Virus record (IMG/VR): IMGVR_UViG_3300042881_004038
Location: 1-24,407 of that record
Strand: one strand, 5' to 3'
Length of the DNA stretch: 24,407 nucleotides
Origin: a virus
Within the stretch, counting starts at the first letter, position 1. Every line of letters begins with the position of its first letter. Made by a program: the position numbers and the translations under genes. Below the pieces are notes generated by a model. The model was not told the DNA's origin. It searched no databases and saw only the letters and a list, made by a program, of their open reading frames with translations. Below, piece by piece: positions 15,504-22,010 of the stretch.

Positions 15504-17270
15504 ATGATCAACGATAACGAAAAATCAATTAATGAAGAAGAATCAGTGAATCCAACTGTGCAGGCAGTCATGGCTGCGCTTAATGGATCAGCTGGTGCTG
15601 ATGTTGGTAGAGTTGCAAGAATGGTTGCTGCAAAACAAGAAGCAGCAAAAGCTCTTGCAAATAAGAAAGAAGAAGAAGAGGCTCGCGCAGCTCTTGCTGG
15701 CAAAGTTTCTGATGAAACTGCAGAAAAACTTATTCAAAAGGGTAAGGATGATGCAGCAAACAGAGCAGCTCGTGCTATGATGAACGAATCTTTCGAAGAA
15801 ACTGGTGAGATCGTTATCGACATCGTTGAAGAAAATGGAAAGATTGTTGAGTTAGATAATGGTATTCTCTTCATTGAAGAAGATATCCCATTCATCGACG
15901 TAGTTGAGAAGTATTATGGTGCTGATTACATCGATGATGTGATCAATGAAGCCGTAACACAACAAAAGAAAACAGCTCCTGTGAAGGCAAAAGCACCAGC
16001 AAAAGCACCTGTTAAGGCTGCTGTAAAGGCTCCAGCAAAGGCTCCTGCCAAGGCTCCTGCCAAGGCTCCAGCTCCAGTAAATATGATGGCTTCTCAGAAA
16101 CCAAAAGGTGTTGTTGCAGCTGCTGCAAAACCAAAGGCTCCAGCAAAGCCAACTGGTGCAGCAAAAACAACAAATACGAAAACAACACCAAAGAAAACGA
16201 CAGCAAAATCCCCAACTCCTGCTCAAATTAGAGCAGGTGCTGATGCTCCTCCAAGTAAAACTGCTTCAAGTGTTACACAAAGAGCAAAACAAACAAAATT
16301 AGACACAGGTAATCTTGATCAAGCAATCGGCGATCAGTTAAAAGCAACTGATAAAGTTATTGCAGATAAAACAAAATCAGATATCGCTTCAATGAAGCCA
16401 GGACAAGTAAAGCAAAGTTTCTTGTCTAAGATTACTGGTGGTCGTCTCGGTAAGACAACATACACACCAGGAGACACTGGAACTCTAGGAGATTTTGGTA
16501 AGGACTTCACAAAGAAGATTTCTGACACTGCTGCAGATATTGCAAAAGAAAGAGAATTGAAACGTGGTGATTATAACGTAGGTGGTGGTGCAAGTGAACC
16601 ACAAAAAGGCACTGCTGCATTCCCAGGAGATAAGGATTATGATGATTCAGACGCATCAAGTTCAGGTCGCTCACAATCCTCTTCTGGTGCCGCACCAGCG
16701 GCTGGCGATCAACCATCAGGTGGTCGCGGATTGATTCCTATTCGATTCCGTCTTGACGGTCAAGAAATAAAACAAAGTGCTTATAAGAAGGCAAGACAGT
16801 CAGGCGAAGTTGAAAGTCAAGACGTTACATTCAATGTAAGAAATAAAAAGACTGGACAAGTTCGTCAAATTCGAAAAGGTGATGCAGAATATGATGCCTA
16901 TTATTCTGGTTACAAGAAGATGGGTCGTGCAGTTACTGAAGCATTGCTCCGTATGGGCGCAGTTCTTACAGAAGAAGGCTGGATGCTTGGCGACGAACTT
17001 CTAGAATCTGTATACACAGAATATGCTCCAGTTGAAATGAGATCACCATACTATTATGATAACACTGGTCGCTTGAGAATTATGACAGAATCAGAGTGGA
17101 CAGAACTCGGACTTGCAGAAGTTATTCTTGAAAGAGTAATTTCAGAAGCAATGGACGATGTTGGTTCAGAAGATGAAGACGTCGACAACGACGGCGATTC
17201 AGATAGCAGCGACGACTATCTAAAGAATAGAAGAGAAAAGATTGCTGCTGCAATTAAGGGTAAGAAATAA
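15504..17270 (+). CDS. Modular head-type protein with Ala/Lys/Pro tract and EF-hand-like loop
   Basis: A 588-residue protein. The N-terminal 150 residues are helical and acidic, with VIDIVEENGKIVELDNGILF a likely beta unit. Residues about 160-190 are an AKAP-type Ala/Lys/Pro repeat like the tails of histone H1, which may bind DNA electrostatically. TGTLGDFGKDF, KQSAYKKARQSGEVES and SPYYYDNTGRLR are short modules, the last shared with the previous gene. Near the C-terminus DVDNDGDSDSSDDYLKNRR (bases 17179 onward) has the DxDxDG order of EF-hand or dockerin calcium loops and recurs in T4-like phage proteins. INEAV, VTEAL and ISEAM could be prohead-protease sites. The TAATG junction couples it to the next gene. 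Probable virion or head-core component. Confidence 0.7.
   Translation: MINDNEKSINEEESVNPTVQAVMAALNGSAGADVGRVARMVAAKQEAAKALANKKEEEEARAALAGKVSDETAEKLIQKGKDDAANRAARAMMNESFEETGEIVIDIVEENGKIVELDNGILFIEEDIPFIDVVEKYYGADYIDDVINEAVTQQKKTAPVKAKAPAKAPVKAAVKAPAKAPAKAPAKAPAPVNMMASQKPKGVVAAAAKPKAPAKPTGAAKTTNTKTTPKKTTAKSPTPAQIRAGADAPPSKTASSVTQRAKQTKLDTGNLDQAIGDQLKATDKVIADKTKSDIASMKPGQVKQSFLSKITGGRLGKTTYTPGDTGTLGDFGKDFTKKISDTAADIAKERELKRGDYNVGGGASEPQKGTAAFPGDKDYDDSDASSSGRSQSSSGAAPAAGDQPSGGRGLIPIRFRLDGQEIKQSAYKKARQSGEVESQDVTFNVRNKKTGQVRQIRKGDAEYDAYYSGYKKMGRAVTEALLRMGAVLTEEGWMLGDELLESVYTEYAPVEMRSPYYYDNTGRLRIMTESEWTELGLAEVILERVISEAMDDVGSEDEDVDNDGDSDSSDDYLKNRREKIAAAIKGKK
15976..16077 (+). repeat. Degenerate Ala/Lys/Pro-coding repeat tract
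   Basis: About 100 bases of imperfect 12-base units of the form GCTCCNGCNAAG encode alternating Pro-Ala-Lys-Ala. They are arranged in frame as a flexible basic linker. A similar but shorter Ala/Pro/Lys linker joins the two domains of the endolysin at about 22635-22695. Confidence 0.75.
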
Positions 17271-18565
17271 TGAAGCACATCGTAACGGTAACAACTTCAA
17301 ATCCTGCGCATGAGCATGTCTCGCTTCGCCGCAGACAATCAACCACAAACTATATGGTTGAAGCAAGAAATGAAGATGAAGCACTTCTTCGTGCAACTGC
17401 TCACTTCCGTGGATTAGGTCACTACATCCACGAAGCAAAGATCTTTAAAAAAAAAGATGAGCAGTTGATTGAAGGGGCTGCAGCATTAAAGCGACCCTTC
17501 AATAAAGAAACAAATATTGGCTCAGTTGTTCCTGGAAGTTCCAAGAACGTTGGAACAGCCACACAACAAGTTGCTTCAAATCAATATTTCGATGTAACGA
17601 CTGGTAAGACGGTCACGCGCACCACTCAAAATGATATTGAGTGGGAAAAAGAAAAGCGTGACGCTCACACTCGCAATCTCATGGCTACCGACAAGCCAAT
17701 TGAACCACTTTTTCCTGAACTAGATATTCTCGGTGGCGTTACTAGAGCTGGAGCATCAATCCTCTCTATGATTAGAGGCGCAGCTGTTCCAAGACCATCA
17801 AGAACTCCACGAAGAACACCACGAAGAACACCAGCCAGACCACCAAGCCGTCCACAACGTCGTCGTCCTTCTGTGCCAACTCCAAATCCACAGGAGAAAC
17901 CAGTTAAAACTCCAAAGAAACCAGGTGAAGTTGTTCCGTTTCCTACAAAACCTGCTCCAGCTCCAGCACCTGTGCCGCCAGCAAAACCTGGTCCAGCACC
18001 TGCTCCAGCGCCAGCACCTGTGACATTGCCACCTGCTAAACCATCAACACCAGCTCCTGCTCCTTTGCCACCAGCAAAGCCAGCTCCAGCACCACAACCA
18101 AAACCTGCTCCAGCTCCAGCACCACAACCTGGTAAGTCACCATCACCACAACCAGTACCTGTGCCTAAAAAGTCACCTGTTGGTAAAACACCATCCTCAC
18201 CACCAGTGACTCGACCATCACCAATAGCAGGTCCAAAATCTGATCCACGTCAATTACCTGCGCCACGCGGTGGACCGCCACGCGGTGGACCGCCACGCGG
18301 TGGAAAGCCACGTCGTCCATTCGCACTTCCAAGACTAAGATTGGGTGATCGTCCAGATCAGGACATTGGAACATTAGGTCAATATCGCGGAATGTTCCCA
18401 TTGTATCAATTTGCTGATTTCAATTCTCTTCAAGAGAATCAAGTAAAGCCAATGAATGCCATTGGTCGAGTGATGACAAAGAGAAAAGAAAAAAGTAAAG
18501 AAAATGCCGAGGCTGAGAAAAACAAAATAAATATGGAACCAACTCTAAAGAGTGAAAAAAATTAA
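17270..18565 (+). CDS. Proline-rich virion-type protein with DIGTLGQYRG module
   Basis: A 431-residue protein. The first 60 residues form a compact domain (HIVTVTTSNPAHEHVSLRRR, then EALLRATAHFRGLGHYIHEA). A long Pro/Ala/Lys-rich region (about 175-345) follows, built from APAPAPxPPAKP units and a PRGGP triplicate; it should be extended and flexible. Then comes DIGTLGQYRGMFPLY, the same module as in the 7547 lysozyme-like protein, and a Lys/Glu-rich tail. An A9 run at 17447-17455 lies between the first domain and the linker and could be a slippage site, though the frame is intact without it. No catalytic motif is seen. Probably a virion protein; function unknown. Confidence 0.68.
   Translation: MKHIVTVTTSNPAHEHVSLRRRQSTTNYMVEARNEDEALLRATAHFRGLGHYIHEAKIFKKKDEQLIEGAAALKRPFNKETNIGSVVPGSSKNVGTATQQVASNQYFDVTTGKTVTRTTQNDIEWEKEKRDAHTRNLMATDKPIEPLFPELDILGGVTRAGASILSMIRGAAVPRPSRTPRRTPRRTPARPPSRPQRRRPSVPTPNPQEKPVKTPKKPGEVVPFPTKPAPAPAPVPPAKPGPAPAPAPAPVTLPPAKPSTPAPAPLPPAKPAPAPQPKPAPAPAPQPGKSPSPQPVPVPKKSPVGKTPSSPPVTRPSPIAGPKSDPRQLPAPRGGPPRGGPPRGGKPRRPFALPRLRLGDRPDQDIGTLGQYRGMFPLYQFADFNSLQENQVKPMNAIGRVMTKRKEKSKENAEAEKNKINMEPTLKSEKN
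18263..18302 (+). repeat. 15-bp tandem repeat (about 2.7 copies)
   Basis: The unit ccacgcggtggaccg occurs twice perfectly, followed by a partial third copy (ccacgcggtgga). It encodes PRGGP units, giving a basic Pro/Gly turn-rich linker. Near-perfect identity suggests recent slippage. Confidence 0.88.
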
Positions 18566-18579
18566 TTCAGGAGCATTTA

Positions 18580-19065
18580 ATGCAAACGTTTAAAACATTC
18601 ATCAATGAACAAGCACAAATGGATCCACTCTTTCTAGAAGTGGATAAAAGCATGATTGAAAACAATAAGGATGCTATGAATGCCGATTTTGATCGCCTCA
18701 CAGCTGCACCATATCAAAATTCAATCGTGTTTTACAATCAACTTCGCGGAACACTTGAGAGATACGGTATTCTCATTCCTCCAGGTGCCACAAGACATTT
18801 CCTAAACTTCGATTCTGAACTCTCATTTCAATTAGGCGATAGCGGATTGTATCTTTATGTTGTATTCAATACACACAAGAATGCTAAAGTCGAAGGATAT
18901 GTTCAAGTCGTTGATGAAGCAGAATTAAACAATCTTATGAATTCAGATGAAGAAGTTCCTCGTGAAGATGAAGAAGAGGGTGAAGAAAAAGAAGAAATGG
19001 AAGATGATGAAGAAGAAATGAGTTATGGCGAAAAGTATCGTAAAAGAATGGACGATGACGGCTGA
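18580..19065 (+). CDS. Small protein with capsid-targeting-like N-terminus and acidic tail
   Basis: A 161-residue protein. The first ten residues, MQTFKTFINE followed by QA, are the best match in the window to the T4 internal-protein targeting peptide MKTYQEFIAE, with a prohead-protease-type site (I-N-E) at the end. The middle (about 20-115) is a mixed alpha/beta domain I do not recognise (LERYGILIPPGATRHFLNFD). The last 40 residues are almost entirely Glu and Asp, apart from a short basic end (KYRKRM). An acidic tail could mimic nucleic acid or contact the scaffold; both are inference. A clear AGGAG site lies 8 bases before the ATG. Confidence 0.75.
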   Translation: MQTFKTFINEQAQMDPLFLEVDKSMIENNKDAMNADFDRLTAAPYQNSIVFYNQLRGTLERYGILIPPGATRHFLNFDSELSFQLGDSGLYLYVVFNTHKNAKVEGYVQVVDEAELNNLMNSDEEVPREDEEEGEEKEEMEDDEEEMSYGEKYRKRMDDDG

Positions 19066-19076
19066 TAAAGAATATT

Positions 19077-19466
19077 ATGTATTTTGTTAATTTGACTGAT
19101 TCGAATATATTATTATATGCTGCAAAATGCTATGATAAGCCCAATTACATTGACAGCGAATTCGATGAGGATTATAAACGAATTCGCTATGTTAAGCGAT
19201 TACTACATCGATATAGAATATCTGGTGTTTTAAAAGAGCGTTTGATTTTAAATCATATTATTGTTGCTCAGAATGTTTTTGGAATTGAAGCAAGTACAAG
19301 AATGATGTTTTGCAAAATAGATCCAAAGGATTATAGTACACTCAAAACATTTTTATCTTATACTTCTGCAATGCCTTCTATTGTTACTGGAATAAATGGT
19401 CGCGATATCTCAGCGAAAGACATTCCAGTAGATGTTAAAATTGTAGAGATTTTAAAGAAAATATAA
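19077..19466 (+). CDS. Conserved phage hypothetical protein
   Basis: A 129-residue protein without membrane segments or catalytic motifs. NILLYAAKCYDKPNYIDSEF, YVKRLLHRYRISGVLKERLI and LNHIIVAQNVFG are strongly reminiscent of a small protein found across many T4-like marine phages, for which I know no function. Base composition is more AT-rich than the flanking virion-type genes. The stop is directly followed by the next ATG, so the two are probably co-translated. Confidence 0.75.
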   Translation: MYFVNLTDSNILLYAAKCYDKPNYIDSEFDEDYKRIRYVKRLLHRYRISGVLKERLILNHIIVAQNVFGIEASTRMMFCKIDPKDYSTLKTFLSYTSAMPSIVTGINGRDISAKDIPVDVKIVEILKKI

Positions 19467-20204
19467 ATGAAAGAAATCAACGAATCTAAAAAATCCCGCG
19501 AAGAAAAACAAATAGCAGCGCGCACCAGAGCGCAAGGTATTTCTCAAAGTGCTGCGGAAAATAAACAAATGCAGCGTGCAAGAATGGCTGCAGATGTTGC
19601 CACCAAAAACGAAAAATATGCACGAAAACAATCGGCAAATGAAAGAGCTGCAAAAGCTGACCAGCGACAAAATCAAGAAGCATCAACTCAAACTTACTGG
19701 AGAGATGATGATGGCAACTTCCGTGTTGGTGGTGCAAAATATGCAGTGGCTGCAGCAAAGAATGTAAACCTAACTAAACATCAGCTCTTTTCTAAAAGTC
19801 AACAATTAGACGATACAGAAAAGAAAATTTTACAAGCTGCACAAGCTGCAGCTGCAAGTAAAGTTCAAGAAGAAGCACCAGCAAATGCAATGGGTACTGC
19901 AGGAATTAGCGGAGCAGACACAGCTGTCGATGTGGGTATTGCTGGTCGCGACATGCTTTTATCTCCTGGAATTCTTCGTCGCCCACCACCAAAGATGTTT
20001 GGTGGCAAAAGAGTATTCACAGTTCCAAGCGGCGACTATTATAAAGCAACTCTTGGAAGAAAGAAAGGTCAACATTGGCGTTCAATGGTCAATGGTCCAC
20101 TTGGCGAAGAAATTCGTCAATATGCACTCGAAAACAAAGAAGCACCAATCATTGTCGAAGATGAAATAACTGGTGCCATGATGTATCTAAGATATGGAAA
20201 GTAA
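19467..20204 (+). CDS. Conserved phage virion-associated hypothetical protein
   Basis: A 245-residue protein. The N-terminal 75 residues are a charged, helical, Lys/Glu/Gln-rich segment (probable coiled coil) beginning MKEINESKKS, where I-N-E-S looks like a prohead-protease site. An Ala-rich stretch and APANAMGTAGI follow. The C-terminal 60 residues (RVFTVPSGDYYKATLGRKKG, then HWRSMVNGPLGEEIRQYA, ending TGAMMYLRYGK) form a well-conserved domain that I recall from T4-like phages as an unnamed family. The start abuts the preceding stop. Function is unknown. Confidence 0.72.
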   Translation: MKEINESKKSREEKQIAARTRAQGISQSAAENKQMQRARMAADVATKNEKYARKQSANERAAKADQRQNQEASTQTYWRDDDGNFRVGGAKYAVAAAKNVNLTKHQLFSKSQQLDDTEKKILQAAQAAAASKVQEEAPANAMGTAGISGADTAVDVGIAGRDMLLSPGILRRPPPKMFGGKRVFTVPSGDYYKATLGRKKGQHWRSMVNGPLGEEIRQYALENKEAPIIVEDEITGAMMYLRYGK

Positions 20205-20205
20205 C

Positions 20206-21336
20206 ATGCATAACATATTAACATTCTCTACTTTTTTATCCGAAGGTGCTGCTAGATTAAGTGCTAAGACAGCTGCTCTTAAAGGTCCATTGCACGAATT
20301 GCTTGTTGGTAAGCATTTAAATCAGGGAAATTTTCCAGAAGATTATCGCGTGGAAGGAAAGAAACCAGAAGATATCCACCACGATTATGCAACACAAGTA
20401 TTTGGCAAGAATTATAAGAATAATGCCGAGTATAAGAGTATGCACAGCGCTGCATCTGATGTTGCATCAAAATTTAATAAGTTTGTGGGTGCTAAATCAC
20501 ACCATAGAGTTGCTTGGACATCACAACCTGCAGACCATGAAAAAGAAACAGGCGTGAAAGATTCATTGAGTAAGGCTGACTTAATTGTGACGAAGGGTGG
20601 AAAGGGTTCCACTGATCACACGAAAAGATCTAAGATGGCTGTCAGCATCAAATACTCATCTCCAGAAAGCGGTAAGAAAACTAAAACAAACTGGGCAAAT
20701 CATGGTCAGAAAACACTTGAGAGATTCTCTGGTGCAGATTTAAATGACTTACCAGAAAAAGAAGCACACAAGAAACTATTGGCATCGCATAAAATTAAAA
20801 ATAGAGGCGATTATAGAGAAATTAGAGATGCAGGCAAAACTAATTTAATTGATAAGATCGATGCAAGTCATCGTACAATGTCACAAACAGTAGCCAAGAA
20901 ATATGCTGAGGGTTTAAGCAAACGCTACCATGCTAAGAATCCAATACACCAAGATGAACACTTGAAGTCATTCATCAAACGCAGTATTGGTGCAGTTGGT
21001 CATACAGAAGGTGGTGACGTTGAAGCAGGAAAAACACACTTACCTCATATTATTGTAAAAACCACGCGCAATAATGATGCAAGCCACGATCATCACGTTA
21101 CAGACGTTGAATCTCACGTTCACAATTACTTGTCGCATTTTAAAAACCTAAAGGTTGAACACAAAGATGGTTCAACTGGAGTAGTTGTGACTGGCGAGCA
21201 TAAAAATACAAGCAAAAGAATGGAAGTGCATAGAACTCAAATTTATGGCGACCAGGCTACTGCAAATTATAGAACATCAACCACATTGGGTGCGGAAGAC
21301 CATAAAGATATCGATACAACAAAACATATTAAATGA
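20206..21336 (+). CDS. Capsid-targeting-like protein with possible restriction-endonuclease fold
   Basis: A 376-residue basic, His-rich protein. The ATG at 20206 has GGAAAG four bases upstream and follows the previous stop; an in-frame ATG at 20194 would add four residues. The N-terminus MHNILTFSTFLSEGAAR fits the capsid-targeting pattern with a cleavage site after LSE. The next 150 residues could be a PD-(D/E)xK-like nuclease: GPLHELLVGKHL (E31), KADLIVTKGG (D125) and MAVSIKYSS (K149), but the usual acidic residue two before the lysine is Ser here (S147). The rest contains HxH clusters such as ASHDHHVTDVESHVH. The nuclease assignment is tentative; the targeting peptide is clearer. It may act on host or competitor DNA after injection. 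Confidence 0.65.
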   Translation: MHNILTFSTFLSEGAARLSAKTAALKGPLHELLVGKHLNQGNFPEDYRVEGKKPEDIHHDYATQVFGKNYKNNAEYKSMHSAASDVASKFNKFVGAKSHHRVAWTSQPADHEKETGVKDSLSKADLIVTKGGKGSTDHTKRSKMAVSIKYSSPESGKKTKTNWANHGQKTLERFSGADLNDLPEKEAHKKLLASHKIKNRGDYREIRDAGKTNLIDKIDASHRTMSQTVAKKYAEGLSKRYHAKNPIHQDEHLKSFIKRSIGAVGHTEGGDVEAGKTHLPHIIVKTTRNNDASHDHHVTDVESHVHNYLSHFKNLKVEHKDGSTGVVVTGEHKNTSKRMEVHRTQIYGDQATANYRTSTTLGAEDHKDIDTTKHIK

Positions 21337-21349
21337 TAAGAGGTAGAAA

Positions 21350-21592
21350 ATGAAAGCGGTATTATTATTAACTGCTTTGTTATTAGTTGGATGCTCAGAT
21401 ACATATAGATATCCATGTCAAGATCCAGCAAATGCGAATAAAGAAGAATGCAATCGTCCTGCTTGTGAGGCAGATGGCATGTGTTATGATACGTTAAATG
21501 GTTTACCACCAAAAGAAAAAGAGGAAGCACCAGTTGTGGTTGAAGAAGCAGCTGCTGAAACACCTCATGATAATGAAACAACAGGAGAATGA
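21350..21592 (+). CDS. Small lipoprotein, possible outer-membrane spanin
   Basis: An 80-residue protein with a short basic start, a Leu-rich hydrophobic stretch and a lipobox LLVGC, predicting signal peptidase II cleavage before C15 and lipid attachment. The mature part has four more cysteines and an acidic, Pro/Glu-rich tail. It lies immediately before a membrane protein and the endolysin, so an outer-membrane spanin (o-spanin, Rz1-like) role is plausible, although no inner-membrane spanin partner is obvious. A superinfection-immunity lipoprotein is the alternative. The stop overlaps an ATG of the next gene. Confidence 0.72.
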   Translation: MKAVLLLTALLLVGCSDTYRYPCQDPANANKEECNRPACEADGMCYDTLNGLPPKEKEEAPVVVEEAAAETPHDNETTGE

Positions 21593-21594
21593 TT

Positions 21595-22002
21595 ATGTTA
21601 AAGGGTCCACGTTATACTGAATCAGAATTGATGGCTCGATTGAAGTTCATCGTCGGTCTTTCATTGGCATTTACGCTTACAGGTATTGTGTTTGTAGTTC
21701 TATATTCACTTATCTTTGTAACTCAGCCAATGTCACAGTCACCAAACGACGCAAAGTTTTTTGAATTGATCACACCAATTGCAACGTTCTTGACTGGTAT
21801 TCTTTCAGGCATTATGCTTGGTAAGAATGACGACAAGAAACAAGAAGAACCAAAGAGGGATGAGCCACTTGAACTCAGTCCACAAGATCTAGTTCCAGAA
21901 CCAAGTGCTGATGCAGCAGAAGTTGCACCGCTCGTAGTTGCTGGTGCTGTCGGTGCAGTTGCAGTTGCTGCAGCAGACGATGACGAAGATCAAATCGCCT
22001 GA
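21595..22002 (+). CDS. Holin-like membrane protein
   Basis: A 135-residue protein with two clear hydrophobic segments (FIVGLSLAFTLTGIVFVVLY and ITPIATFLTGILSGIMLG). A third, weaker Ala/Val segment lies near the end (VAPLVVAGAVGAVAVAAA), followed by an acidic C-terminus (DDDEDQIA). Its size, two to three membrane passes and position directly before the endolysin support a holin. The ATG at 21595 is chosen because AGGAG lies 7 bases upstream; the ATG at 21589 overlaps the previous stop and is too near that site. A holin usually ends in basic rather than acidic residues, so the role is not certain. Confidence 0.65.
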   Translation: MLKGPRYTESELMARLKFIVGLSLAFTLTGIVFVVLYSLIFVTQPMSQSPNDAKFFELITPIATFLTGILSGIMLGKNDDKKQEEPKRDEPLELSPQDLVPEPSADAAEVAPLVVAGAVGAVAVAAADDDEDQIA

Positions 22003-22010
22003 GGTGACTT

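Noticed and set aside
15852-16226. Cys/Trp/Leu-rich minus-strand frames opposite the Ala/Lys/Pro tract
   Set aside because: They are the reverse complement of low-complexity repeats, with no start context and no recognisable domain.
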